Source of the DNA: Flavobacterium sp. UBA7663
GTDB taxonomy: Bacteria; Bacteroidota; Bacteroidia; Flavobacteriales; Flavobacteriaceae
Direction of reading: 5' to 3'
Assembly (NCBI RefSeq): GCF_002483315.1
Contig: NZ_DLHR01000014.1
Span: 1-64,000, forward strand
Length of the DNA: 64,000 nucleotides
The notes beneath the pieces are model-generated. The model did not search any database. It was given only the letters and a program-made list of their open reading frames with translations, and was not told the DNA's origin. Positions 17,626 through 26,390 of the stretch are shown here, one piece after another (position 1 is the first letter of the stretch; every line of letters starts with the position of its first letter). Made by a program: the position numbers and the translations under genes.

Positions 17626-17633
17626 TAAATTTG
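17626..17633 (+). promoter_or_regulatory. Possible separate -7 element TAAATTTG for the sensor kinase
   Basis: TAAATTTG matches TAnnTTTG and lies 40 bases before the kinase ATG. No TTG is seen at a proper distance, so it is a weak candidate for a basal promoter independent of palindrome promoter 2. Confidence 0.3.
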
Positions 17634-17673
17634 ATTTTCATACTTTTATAGTAACAATGATTCAACTTTCAAA

Positions 17674-19446
17674 ATGAAGAACAACATAATATACATAATC
17701 GCCTTAATCCTTTCTCAGCTATTTACTTTTAGTTGGAGCCAAACCTATTCTAAAAAACAAATCGATTCCATCAATAACATGCCTTTTGATGATATTATTG
17801 CAAATAGCTCTAAATCATTACAATTGTTTAATAAAGTATTAGCCGATTCAAAAAAACAAAACTATAAATTAGGAATTGCTTCCAGTTATGAAAAAATGGC
17901 GCTTTGTTATTTTTATCAAAGCAAGTATGATTTGCATTCAAAATATACCTTTATTGCCATTGAAAACTTTAATCAATTAAAACAGAATGGCAAAGTAGCT
18001 TCTCTTTATGCCAGTTACGGTTATCATTTAAGAAGACGTAATTTAGATTCTGGTATCATGTACATGCAAAAAGGATTGAAAATTGGTGAAAAATACAATA
18101 CTGAATACGAACTTAGAGGCATTTATGACAATTATGGTGTTTTAAAAGAAATGAAAAAAGAGTACGACAGTGCTTTTTTATTTTATAATAAATCTTTGAC
18201 TTTAAAAGAAAAAGCGAATGATAAAATTGGGATTCCATATAGTTTGAATAAAATTGGAATGCTTCAATTAACGTTAAAAGACTTTGCAAAAGCAAAACAA
18301 AATTTAGACAAAGCCTATCAAATACGACTTGAAATTGATGATAAAATTGGAATTGCAGAAAATTTAAATTTTTATGGCTACTACTATTTTGAAACCAATG
18401 ACAATCAAAAATCAATTGAATATTTCAGCAAAGCATTAAATGAAAGTAAAGCCTATAATTACAATTATTTAACCCAAGACAATTATCAAAAACTATCTGA
18501 ATTATATGAATTAAATTCCGATTACAAAACGGCTTTAGACAATTTTAAAAACTACACCACTTATAAAGATAGTATTTCAAATATCAACCTCAGAATCAAA
18601 CAAGCTGAATTAGATACTGAATTTGATACCGAAAGAAAAGAGAAAGAAATTTTAGAACAAAAAGCCAATTTAGCTGTAAAAAACACTTACATCGTAATTA
18701 TTATTTCGCTTCTAATTTTATCTGTAATCGTTGGCTATTTTATGTTAAAAAATCAAAAAATGAAAACCCTTCAATTGCAAAAAGAAAACGAATTAAAAGA
18801 TGCGTTACTTAAAATTGAAACTCAAAATAGACTTCAGGAACAAAGACTTCAAATTTCGAGAGATTTGCATGATAACATTGGTGCTCAGCTTACATTTATC
18901 ATTTCGTCTGTAGATTCATTAAAATATGCATTTGCAGATGGAAATCCAAAGTTAGAAGACAAACTAAACAATATTAGTTCGTTCACAAAAGAGACTATCT
19001 ATGAATTAAGAGATACGATTTGGGCCATGAACAAAGAAGAAATTACTATTGAAGATTTGAAAACAAGAATTTCAAATTTTATCGATAATGCCCAACTTTC
19101 ATTAAATGGTATTCAATTTAATTTTAACTTTGAGACAAAATCGTTTCAATCTTTCACTTCTAGAGACGGAATGAATATTTATCGCTTAATACAGGAAGCA
19201 GTTAATAATGCCATTAAACATGCGAATGCCTCTCAAATTGATGTTTCATTTATCGAATCTGATAACAAAATAACTGCTGTAATTGCTGACAACGGAAAAG
19301 GATTTGATTTGAATACAGCCGAAATTGGCAATGGACTTAATACAATGAAAAAAAGAGCCTCCGAATTAAAAGGAAATTTCAATATTGAAGCCTCTGAAAA
19401 AGGAACTAAAATTTATCTAAGCTTACCAAATCAAAAAGAAGTTTAA
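17674..19446 (+). CDS. TPR-containing sensor histidine kinase (HisKA_3 type)
   Basis: The 590-residue kinase has a signal peptide (about 1-22), an extracytoplasmic domain of TPR repeats (about 60-320, for example GIPYSLNKIGMLQLTLKDFA), one membrane helix (about 338-358) and a short coiled coil. The cytoplasmic part holds the phosphorylated His399 in RDLHDNIGAQL, the HisKA_3 motif, and an HATPase domain with N-box EAVNNAIKHA (N511, N512) and DNGKGF (D539). It probably senses an envelope signal through the TPRs and phosphorylates the response regulator encoded 18 bases downstream. This TPR-HisKA_3-LuxR arrangement is frequent in Bacteroidota. Confidence 0.93.
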   Translation: MKNNIIYIIALILSQLFTFSWSQTYSKKQIDSINNMPFDDIIANSSKSLQLFNKVLADSKKQNYKLGIASSYEKMALCYFYQSKYDLHSKYTFIAIENFNQLKQNGKVASLYASYGYHLRRRNLDSGIMYMQKGLKIGEKYNTEYELRGIYDNYGVLKEMKKEYDSAFLFYNKSLTLKEKANDKIGIPYSLNKIGMLQLTLKDFAKAKQNLDKAYQIRLEIDDKIGIAENLNFYGYYYFETNDNQKSIEYFSKALNESKAYNYNYLTQDNYQKLSELYELNSDYKTALDNFKNYTTYKDSISNINLRIKQAELDTEFDTERKEKEILEQKANLAVKNTYIVIIISLLILSVIVGYFMLKNQKMKTLQLQKENELKDALLKIETQNRLQEQRLQISRDLHDNIGAQLTFIISSVDSLKYAFADGNPKLEDKLNNISSFTKETIYELRDTIWAMNKEEITIEDLKTRISNFIDNAQLSLNGIQFNFNFETKSFQSFTSRDGMNIYRLIQEAVNNAIKHANASQIDVSFIESDNKITAVIADNGKGFDLNTAEIGNGLNTMKKRASELKGNFNIEASEKGTKIYLSLPNQKEV

Positions 19447-19464
19447 CCTGAATAATCACAAAAA

Positions 19465-20121
19465 ATGCAAAAAATCATCAAAACAGTTATCGTAGACGAC
19501 AATACTTTCCTTATAAAAGCTATTAAGGAAAAACTTTCTTTTTTTGATGATATTCAAATAAAATTTACGGCTTTAGATGGTTCTGATTTACTAGCTAAAA
19601 TAAACAACAATCATAATATTGATGTGATTTTAATGGATATTGATATGCCTATTTTAAACGGAATTGAAGCAACAGAAATCATAAAAAACAAGTATCCTCA
19701 CATTAAAGTAATCATGCTAACTGTTTTTGATAATGATGAAAATATCTTTAATGCTATCAAAGCAGGAGCTGATGGTTATTTACTAAAAGAAGTAGAGCCG
19801 AAAACCCTTTACGAAGGCATTATTGATACTTTAAACGGAGGTGCGGCCATGAATCCTTCCATTGCCTTGAAAACTTTAAAATTACTTCGTAATCCAATTG
19901 ATTTAGACAATAAAAAAGAAGAAGAAATCATTAAATTATCAGGAAGAGAAATCGATGTTTTAGAGCAACTTAGCAAAGGATTGAATTATATAAATATTGC
20001 CGAAAACTTATTTTTATCTCCGGCAACTGTTAGAAAACATATTGAAAATATTTACACAAAACTTCAAGTTCACAACAAACTAGAAGCCGTTCAAAAAGCC
20101 AAAAAGAACAATCTTATTTAA
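19465..20121 (+). CDS. LuxR/NarL-type response regulator
   Basis: The 218-residue protein has a receiver domain (about 6-125) with the acidic pair D11-D12, the phosphorylation site D58 in VILMDIDMP, a conserved Thr in VIMLTVF and Lys in YLLKE. A LuxR-type helix-turn-helix follows (about 153-212, with LSGREIDVLEQLSKG and SPATVRKHIENIYTKL). It is the partner of the kinase 18 bases upstream. Proteins of this type bind as dimers to inverted repeats, which fits the three ATACG-N8-CGTAT palindromes, one of which begins 3 bases after its stop codon. The link between protein and sites is inferred. Confidence 0.94.
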   Translation: MQKIIKTVIVDDNTFLIKAIKEKLSFFDDIQIKFTALDGSDLLAKINNNHNIDVILMDIDMPILNGIEATEIIKNKYPHIKVIMLTVFDNDENIFNAIKAGADGYLLKEVEPKTLYEGIIDTLNGGAAMNPSIALKTLKLLRNPIDLDNKKEEEIIKLSGREIDVLEQLSKGLNYINIAENLFLSPATVRKHIENIYTKLQVHNKLEAVQKAKKNNLI

Positions 20122-20123
20122 AA

Positions 20124-20173
20124 AAATACGTTATTTGACGTATTGATTTTAGATTCAAAATCTTGCAATTTTA
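20124..20173 (+). promoter_or_regulatory. Palindrome-controlled promoter 3 (before the 37-residue protein)
   Basis: AAATACG (20124-20130), 8 bases (TTATTTGA), then CGTAT (20139-20143). After 22 bases comes CAATTTTA (20166-20173), then the ATG 21 bases later. In reverse orientation the palindrome reads ATACGTCAAATAACGTAT, very close to site 2 (ATACGTCAAATGTCGTAT). Confidence 0.75.
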
Positions 20174-20194
20174 CCACATTATAAATTTGACAAA

Positions 20195-20308
20195 ATGAAG
20201 CGGACTCTGGGTACATTTATAAGAAAAAACAAAATGACCATGATTATCATAATCATAGTCATTTTATTCTTGTTGCTTAACTGCTATAATATTATGTATT
20301 GCAATTAA
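20195..20308 (+). CDS. 37-residue single-pass membrane protein
   Basis: This short frame (ATG 20195, TAA 20306-20308) encodes 37 residues. A basic start (MKRTLGTFIRKNK) is followed by a very hydrophobic helix (MTMIIIIIVILFLLLN) and the ending LLLNCYNIMYCN. The motif LLLN-x-Y-x3-Y matches the end of the 42-residue protein at 17483-17611, and both follow identical palindrome promoters. Its stop codon overlaps that of the convergent ABC-F gene by 3 bases. No function can be assigned; a small membrane effector or feedback regulator of the adjacent two-component system is the simplest idea. Confidence 0.62.
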   Translation: MKRTLGTFIRKNKMTMIIIIIVILFLLLNCYNIMYCN

Positions 20309-22221
20309 CTATTTACCATTTCAATTTCTAACTGCACGTTTTCCCAATCTTCTAATAATTGTTCTAACTCTTTTTTCTTTTTTTCGTAAGCGGCAAAAAA
20401 AGTAGCATCTTCAATGTGTTTATCGTAATTTGAAGCCAATGCTTTATCGTCTAATTGAATGTCTTTTTCCAATTGCTGAATTTGACTTTCAATTTTACTT
20501 AATCTGTTTTGTAATGATTTTGCCTTTTTTTGATCTTCGTACGAAATATTTTTGACTGCTTTGTTTGTGCTTACATTCGAAACCACCTCTTTCTTTTCAA
20601 TTTCGCGCATATTCATGGCATTTTTCTGCTCTAAGAAGAAATTGATATCACCTAAATATTCTCTGATTTTCTGATCTTTGAATTCATACACAATATTTGA
20701 CATGCCTTGCAAGAAATCACGATCGTGAGATACCAACAACAAAGTTCCTTCAAACTGCTTTAAAGCGGCTTTTAAAACGTTTTTAGACTTAATATCTAAG
20801 TGATTGGTTGGTTCATCCATTACTAAAACGTTTATGGGTTGCAAAAGCAATTTACAAAGCGCTAAACGATTACGTTCTCCACCCGAAAGTACTTTTACTT
20901 TTTTCTCTACATCATCGCCACGAAATAAAAACGAACCTAACATATCGCGAACTTTAGAACGATTCGTATCAGTTGCTGCTTCTTCCATAGTTTGTAACAG
21001 AGTAATTTCGCCATCCAAATATTCCGCTTGATTCTGAGCAAAATATCCCAATTGCACATTATGTCCTAATTTGATAGAGCCTTCATATTCAAATTCGTTT
21101 ACGATTGCTTTCATAAACGTTGATTTTCCTTGACCATTTTGACCAACGAAAGCTACTTTACTTCCACGTTCTACTAAAAGCGAAATATCTTTTAAAATGG
21201 TTTTGTCTCCATACGCTTTGGTAACATGTTCGGCTTCTACAACAACTCTTCCCGGTGTTTGCGAAACAGGAAACGATATGTTCATCACCGAATTGTCATC
21301 TTCATCGACTTCAATTCGTTCTACTTTATCTAATTTTTTAATCAACGATTGCGCCATGGAAGCTTTTGATGCTTTGGCACGGAATTTCTCGATTAATTTT
21401 TCGGTTTCTTCAATTTTTTTAGCTTGATTTTTCTGGGTAGCCAATTGCTTTTCACGAATTTCCTGACGCAACACTAAATATTCAGAATATGGTTTGTTGA
21501 AATCGTAAGCTTTACCTAATGAAATTTCAATGGTACGATTCGTAACATTATCTAAAAACATTTTATCGTGCGAAACGATTACAACTACGCCTGGGAAATT
21601 TCGTAGAAAACCTTCTAACCAAATGATACTTTCAATATCCAAGTGATTCGTAGGCTCATCTAAAAGTAAAATATCATTGGATTGCAATAATAATTTTGCT
21701 AATTCAATACGCATTCTCCATCCTCCTGAAAAAGTATCAGTTTGATTGTCAAAATCTTCTCTTTTAAATCCTAGACCTAATAGAATTTTCTCAGTATCAC
21801 CTACATAATTATAACCACCTAATACTTCGTAATGATGGGTTACATCACTCAATTCTTCAATCAAATCCGAATATTCTTGACTTTCATAATCGGTTCTAGT
21901 AACTAATTGGTGATTGATTTCATCTATTCGGAATTCAGCACGTTTGATTTCTTCAAAAGCTTGATAGGCTTCTTCCAAAACGGTTCTTCCTTTTACAAAA
22001 TCGATATCCTGACGAAGAAATCCCATTTTCACTTCTTTCTCTGTCGCAATTTGACCAGAATCTGGAGCAAAATCTTTGGCTAAAATTTTCAACATGGTTG
22101 ATTTTCCAGCACCATTTTTTCCGACAAGTCCAACTCTATCGCCAGAACCCAATCTAAAAGTTACTTCTTCAAAAAGATATGTTCCACCAAATGAAACCGA
22201 TAAATTATGTATGTTTAGCAT
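20305..22221 (-). CDS. ABC-F family ATPase
   Basis: ABC-F proteins act on ribosomes as translation factors or antibiotic-protection factors and carry no membrane domain. The 638-residue product has two ATPase domains: the first with GKNGAGKST near residue 37, SGGWRMRIELA and LLLDEPTNHLD; the second with GQNGQGKST near 362, LSGGERNRLAL and VLVMDEPTNHLD. A charged linker lies between (about 245-310) and a C-terminal coiled coil from about 565 (Lys/Glu-rich). This is closest to the housekeeping Uup/YheS-type branch; a resistance role is not indicated. It overlaps the small gene on the other strand at its 3' end. Confidence 0.92.
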   Translation of the reverse strand: MLNIHNLSVSFGGTYLFEEVTFRLGSGDRVGLVGKNGAGKSTMLKILAKDFAPDSGQIATEKEVKMGFLRQDIDFVKGRTVLEEAYQAFEEIKRAEFRIDEINHQLVTRTDYESQEYSDLIEELSDVTHHYEVLGGYNYVGDTEKILLGLGFKREDFDNQTDTFSGGWRMRIELAKLLLQSNDILLLDEPTNHLDIESIIWLEGFLRNFPGVVVIVSHDKMFLDNVTNRTIEISLGKAYDFNKPYSEYLVLRQEIREKQLATQKNQAKKIEETEKLIEKFRAKASKASMAQSLIKKLDKVERIEVDEDDNSVMNISFPVSQTPGRVVVEAEHVTKAYGDKTILKDISLLVERGSKVAFVGQNGQGKSTFMKAIVNEFEYEGSIKLGHNVQLGYFAQNQAEYLDGEITLLQTMEEAATDTNRSKVRDMLGSFLFRGDDVEKKVKVLSGGERNRLALCKLLLQPINVLVMDEPTNHLDIKSKNVLKAALKQFEGTLLLVSHDRDFLQGMSNIVYEFKDQKIREYLGDINFFLEQKNAMNMREIEKKEVVSNVSTNKAVKNISYEDQKKAKSLQNRLSKIESQIQQLEKDIQLDDKALASNYDKHIEDATFFAAYEKKKKELEQLLEDWENVQLEIEMVNS

Positions 22222-22263
22222 ATTGAATGTTACAATTGTTACACTAGGAATAGTTAGTTATTG

Positions 22264-22271
22264 TACCTTTG
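22264..22271 (+). promoter_or_regulatory. -7 element TACCTTTG of the DUF983 gene
   Basis: TACCTTTG matches TAnnTTTG. The ATG at 22289 is 17 bases further on, so the leader is very short. A TTG at 22236-22238 lies 25 bases upstream, slightly too far. Confidence 0.5.
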
Positions 22272-22288
22272 TGTAAAATATTTTGCAA

Positions 22289-22702
22289 ATGTTAAAAAAA
22301 GGATCCAAATTAAATAGTATTTTAACAGGAAGTTGTCCAACTTGCAATGAAGAAAGCATGTATTTAGACAAAAATCCGTATAATGTTCTAAATGTGTACA
22401 AAATGCACGAAAATTGTAGCCATTGTGGAACCAAATATAAAATTGAACCTTCATTTTTTTATGGTGCTATGTATGTGAGTTATGCCTTAGGAATTGCATT
22501 TGGTGTAGCTGCTTTTATCATCACTTATTTCTTTGTTGGAGAAAAGAATTTGGTAAACAATTTTATTGCTATAATCATTACTCTAATTGTTTTTATGCCC
22601 TTAATCATGAGACTATCAAGAAACATATGGATCAATATGTTTATGAGTTACGACAAAGATTGGAAAAAACATAAAGGCGAAAAGAAAGCTACACTTAGAT
22701 AA
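22289..22702 (+). CDS. DUF983 family membrane protein
   Basis: The 137-residue product has two CxxC pairs near the N-terminus (SCPTCNEE and NCSHCGTKY), a zinc-ribbon-like knuckle, then two membrane helices (about 57-80 and 90-112) and a charged tail. This is the DUF983 layout; function is unknown. A longer frame begins at a TTG at 22283 but the ATG at 22289 (MLKKGSKLN) is the natural start. It is transcribed divergently from the ABC-F gene and convergent with the FAD oxidoreductase gene. Confidence 0.85.
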   Translation: MLKKGSKLNSILTGSCPTCNEESMYLDKNPYNVLNVYKMHENCSHCGTKYKIEPSFFYGAMYVSYALGIAFGVAAFIITYFFVGEKNLVNNFIAIIITLIVFMPLIMRLSRNIWINMFMSYDKDWKKHKGEKKATLR

Positions 22703-22704
22703 AC

Positions 22705-22738
22705 AAAAAACCGAAACAAATTAGTTTCGGTTTTTTTT
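22705..22738. terminator. Bidirectional terminator between the DUF983 and FAD oxidoreductase genes
   Basis: AAAAAACCGAAAC (22705-22717) pairs with GTTTCGGTTTTTT (22724-22736). The right arm lies inside the last codons of the convergent FAD oxidoreductase gene, whose stop codon (22721-22723) is in the loop. Confidence 0.8.
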
Positions 22739-23773
22739 ATAACATCTTATAATATCAATTTCTTTTTCCAAAGGAATATCGTTTTCAATATGCTGAAATA
22801 ATTGATTTGCTAAATAAGGCCCAAGCATTACACCACGAGTTCCTAAACCATTTAAAAGATGTAGTTGTTTAAACTCAGGATGCGTTCCAACTAATGGTCT
22901 TCTGTCTTTAACAGTAGGTCGCACGCCACCAAAGTGTTCTACAATTTCAAAATCACACGAAATTAATTCAGAAAGCTTTTCAACTAATTCTTGCTTTCCT
23001 TGCTCAGTTGGAGTATTTGTTTTGTCTTTCCAATCGTAAGTAGCTCCTACTTTATACAAATCGTTACCAATTGGAAGTATAAACACACTTGACTTTATCA
23101 CAACATCTAAATCTAAATTTGGAGCTTTGATGATTAACAATTCACCTTTTGTACCATCTAATGGCAAATCATTAAAATATGGATTAGCATGCAAACCAAA
23201 ACCCTCAGCAAAGATGATATGTTTTGCTTGTATGTTTTTGTATTGGATACAGTTTTCTAAAAATTCAATTTCATTATAATGGAAACCTTCATTTGAAAAA
23301 CTATTTAGTGATTTCAGATAATTAGAATAGACTTCAATCAAAGTTGAAATTTCTAAATAACCGGTATGATTCACTCTTCCATAGTGAAATGGAGATTGAA
23401 TACTTTCATAAGAACTAGTAACTAATTTAGCATCTAAAAAAGGAGCTAAATTTGGTTTATCAGCAGCTTGGAACCAATTATTTTGTTCTTCAACTGAATA
23501 TAATTTACGAAGTATTGGCAATTCAAAATCGAAAACAACATTCAATTTAGATTGAATTTGATGATACAAAGGAAAAGCAAAATCGATTTGTTCCTTTGCT
23601 TTCCAAACCTCACTGAAACGTTTAAGAACTACAGGATTATACAATCCTCCAGCAACACGTGATGAAGGTTGTGAATTGTTATCAAAAACAAAAATTGATT
23701 TATTGTTTTGCAGAGCAATTTCCGCAAATGAAATTCCGGCTAAACCATTTCCTACGATTATAAAATCTATCAT
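22721..23773 (-). CDS. FAD-dependent oxidoreductase (DAO family)
   Basis: The 350-residue protein starts with the dinucleotide-binding motif (MIDFIIVGNGLAGISFAEIA, a GxGxxG type) followed by an acidic-ended second strand (SIFVFD). The C-terminal part has the DAO pattern HFGGVRPTVKDRRPLVGTHP and GLGTRGVMLGP. It resembles glycine/D-amino-acid oxidases and the oxidase domain of MnmC, but the substrate cannot be read. No signal peptide, so cytoplasmic. It is a single gene with terminators on both sides. The last codons form half of its own terminator stem. Confidence 0.87.
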   Translation of the reverse strand: MIDFIIVGNGLAGISFAEIALQNNKSIFVFDNNSQPSSRVAGGLYNPVVLKRFSEVWKAKEQIDFAFPLYHQIQSKLNVVFDFELPILRKLYSVEEQNNWFQAADKPNLAPFLDAKLVTSSYESIQSPFHYGRVNHTGYLEISTLIEVYSNYLKSLNSFSNEGFHYNEIEFLENCIQYKNIQAKHIIFAEGFGLHANPYFNDLPLDGTKGELLIIKAPNLDLDVVIKSSVFILPIGNDLYKVGATYDWKDKTNTPTEQGKQELVEKLSELISCDFEIVEHFGGVRPTVKDRRPLVGTHPEFKQLHLLNGLGTRGVMLGPYLANQLFQHIENDIPLEKEIDIIRCYKKNRN

Positions 23774-23784
23774 GCTGTAAAATT

Positions 23785-23816
23785 AAAAAACTCTTACCAA
23801 TGGTAAGAGTTTTTTT
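23785..23816 (-). terminator. Terminator of the gldKLMN operon
   Basis: CTCTTACCA (23791-23799) and TGGTAAGAG (23801-23809) form a perfect stem with one central base. On the minus strand a T run follows (plus-strand As 23785-23790). It lies 30 bases after the gldN stop. Confidence 0.85.
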
Positions 23817-23838
23817 AAATGAAATTGGAGAAATATTA

Positions 23839-24768
23839 TTAATAATTCCACATATCTTGTTCGAAGTCACGAATCTTTTCTTTTACACGATCCGATTCTA
23901 ACAATTGCATTTGAGAGTTTTCTTTCATGTAATCAGCAATCTTACGATCACCATATACATTCTCTTCTAAATAAATCATACCGTTAAAACGACGAGCGTT
24001 TAACAAATGATCAAAAGAAAACGGCATTGCAGAGTTTCTATTGTTGAAAGCTTTTGCTTCATGTAAAATATCTCTTGTTGATGGGAAATAAACCCAAAAC
24101 AAATCAATATATTCTAATTCAGCATCATTATTTTTCTTAGAGAAAACATCTGGAACCACTGGACAAATACCTAATAATCTGTATTTTAACTCACCTTGTC
24201 TTTTATCAAAATACCAATAACCAACAATACGATAAGCACTTACATCATAAGCTTCAATCTCAGTTTTTCTAATAAACTCCTCATCGATTTTCTTGGTACC
24301 TTTACGGTAAGCTTCCATATCCTCATTCATTTGTTCACGACCTACATCAGTAGTATCAACAGTATATAATGAAGACTCGATATCTTTTAAAGTTTTCTTA
24401 GTTGTGAAATAACTTGAGTCATAAACTTCAGTTATTTTACCTTCTTTAATTCCATTAATTAGAACATTATAAAGAGGTCTTCTATCAGGTGAAGACATAA
24501 CATCACCTTCAACTGGGAAATAAAGAGGAAAGTTTACTCTCTCATCAAGATCAACAAATTCCCAAATACGTTTTCCCATTAAGATATCTCTATCATGAAC
24601 ATAGCCGTAAGGCAACGGTTTATCATTGTCAGCACTTAATTCAGCTTCAGTTTTTTTCCCGATTTGATCAGGTGTCTTAGCATTTAATAAGTTTGACTGA
24701 GCAAAAGTAGTAGCACTTAAACCTAATACTAAAATTGCAATACTATTTCTCCAATTCATTTTATTCAT
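23839..24768 (-). CDS. gldN: Gliding motility / type IX secretion protein GldN
   Basis: GldN is a periplasmic component that forms a ring with the lipoprotein GldK in the type IX secretion system and is needed for gliding and for secretion of adhesins and enzymes. The 309-residue product has a signal peptide (about 1-23, ending TTFAQ), and family segments DRDILMGKRIWEFVDLDERV, RIVGYWYFDKRQGELKYR and LGICPVVPDV. Two ATG codons, 24768 and 24759, could serve; the first is used here. It is the last gene of gldK-L-M-N, 41 bases after gldM, before a strong terminator. Confidence 0.95.
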   Translation of the reverse strand: MNKMNWRNSIAILVLGLSATTFAQSNLLNAKTPDQIGKKTEAELSADNDKPLPYGYVHDRDILMGKRIWEFVDLDERVNFPLYFPVEGDVMSSPDRRPLYNVLINGIKEGKITEVYDSSYFTTKKTLKDIESSLYTVDTTDVGREQMNEDMEAYRKGTKKIDEEFIRKTEIEAYDVSAYRIVGYWYFDKRQGELKYRLLGICPVVPDVFSKKNNDAELEYIDLFWVYFPSTRDILHEAKAFNNRNSAMPFSFDHLLNARRFNGMIYLEENVYGDRKIADYMKENSQMQLLESDRVKEKIRDFEQDMWNY

Positions 24769-24809
24769 TTTTTATTTGGTTTAAAAAGATAAACTCAAAT
24801 TAATTTAAA

Positions 24810-26339
24810 TTATTGTATTTCGTAAGTACAAATTGATACTTTCTTAGCCATTTGATCAATACCAGTAAAACTAGCTTTGATTTCAGAAATAACTACAACA
24901 TCACCTTTTTGTGCTTTTGCAATTGCAGATCTAGCTCTAGAATCCATTCTATTACCACTTACTACAATTGTAGGTTGTCCAGGAACTTTAACGTTAAATT
25001 GAGTAACGTTTACTGTTACAGGGAAATCAAAATCTTCCATAACAGCAGTAATAGAACAAACTTCTAAATTAGATTTTGGTCCTTTATTCTTTTCAGAACC
25101 ACCAACTTTTCCAGTTGGAGCAGGTAAACCTTTAATTCTAAATACTTGAGAACTAGACATTGATTTACCGTCTGGCATTGTAGCGTTTACGTTAATTTTA
25201 ACTTCACTACCTGAACCTGGTTTTAACATGAATTTACCATCACCTACTTTAGACATTCCAGGAGCACTAGCATTAACTTTATTAGAAGCAATACCAGGAA
25301 CTGAAATAGAGATAGGGTTAGGAACTCCACGGTAAACAACATTCATTTTATCAGCAGAAATAATTGCTTGGTTAGGACGAGGTACAACAACGTACTTGCC
25401 TTCGAATTTTAATGGAATTTCTTTTCCATCTTCTAAGAAACCAAATTCTCCAGAGATATTTTGTTCTCCGATACCACCAGCTGTCATAGAGATAACTGCT
25501 TGACCGTTTTCAATTTTTCCAGGACCTTTGAACGATGTAGGTACAGTATTAGCATCATAACGACCTAAAACAACTTTACCTGTAACTTGCTCACCAGCGA
25601 AATATGCATTTTTATCTAATACAACAATTGCTTGGAAGTTTTTCATAGATGCAGCAGATTGTAATGCATTACCTAAGAATAAGTTGTAAGCTCCAGCTTC
25701 AGTATTTTTAACATCATTTTGCATAGCAGTAATGAATGTTAATGTAGATACTGCAGGGAAACCTTTAGTTTTATAATCTAAAAACTTTTGTTTTACACCT
25801 TCTCTGTTTGTGATATCAGCAGTTGAGAATTTTTTCTCAATTTCTTTGATAAAAGGAATGTACTTTACGTCATTACCTAATACTTTTTTAACATCAGCAA
25901 CATACTTGTCAATTTTAGTTACAATTTCTGTTCCTCTTGGGCTATATCCATCACCTTGAAACCATTTTTCATCGATAGTAGATTTATCCATAGATTCGAA
26001 AGGTAATTTACCAGTTTCATCTGGTTCGATACCTTCTGTAACTTCAGCTTTAACAGTTTCTAAGAAAGCAACAAAATCTTTAGAGATTTTTGCAACATCC
26101 TTAGCTTTTCTTGCTGGCTCAGCATATTTTGCTGGCTCATCAGTTGCTTTAGTGTCTAATGCAGACAGTAAAGTTGCGTTAGATTGTTCTGTTAATTTAT
26201 TAGATTCTGAAAACTTGTCATTAAAATTACCAAAAGCTGTTAATACTTCTTTTGACATGTTTAATGCCAACATTGCGATGAAAACCAAGTACATCAGGTT
26301 AATCATCTTCTGTCTAGGGGTTAATTTTCCTCCTGCCAT
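24810..26339 (-). CDS. gldM: Gliding motility / type IX secretion motor protein GldM
   Basis: GldM spans the inner membrane once and reaches across the periplasm to the GldK-GldN ring. With GldL it forms the proton-driven motor. The 509-residue product starts MAGGKLTPRQKMINLMYLVF, with one membrane helix (about 14-32) carrying the motor-related segment. A long periplasmic part of several beta-rich domains follows (about 35-509). Length and N-terminus match the family closely. The order gldK-gldL-gldM-gldN is the conserved one; the gap to gldL is 51 bases. Confidence 0.97.
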   Translation of the reverse strand: MAGGKLTPRQKMINLMYLVFIAMLALNMSKEVLTAFGNFNDKFSESNKLTEQSNATLLSALDTKATDEPAKYAEPARKAKDVAKISKDFVAFLETVKAEVTEGIEPDETGKLPFESMDKSTIDEKWFQGDGYSPRGTEIVTKIDKYVADVKKVLGNDVKYIPFIKEIEKKFSTADITNREGVKQKFLDYKTKGFPAVSTLTFITAMQNDVKNTEAGAYNLFLGNALQSAASMKNFQAIVVLDKNAYFAGEQVTGKVVLGRYDANTVPTSFKGPGKIENGQAVISMTAGGIGEQNISGEFGFLEDGKEIPLKFEGKYVVVPRPNQAIISADKMNVVYRGVPNPISISVPGIASNKVNASAPGMSKVGDGKFMLKPGSGSEVKINVNATMPDGKSMSSSQVFRIKGLPAPTGKVGGSEKNKGPKSNLEVCSITAVMEDFDFPVTVNVTQFNVKVPGQPTIVVSGNRMDSRARSAIAKAQKGDVVVISEIKASFTGIDQMAKKVSICTYEIQ

Positions 26340-26390
26340 TTTTTCTTTAAATTAGTTTTAATTAATAATTCTTTAATTTGATAAAACTAA

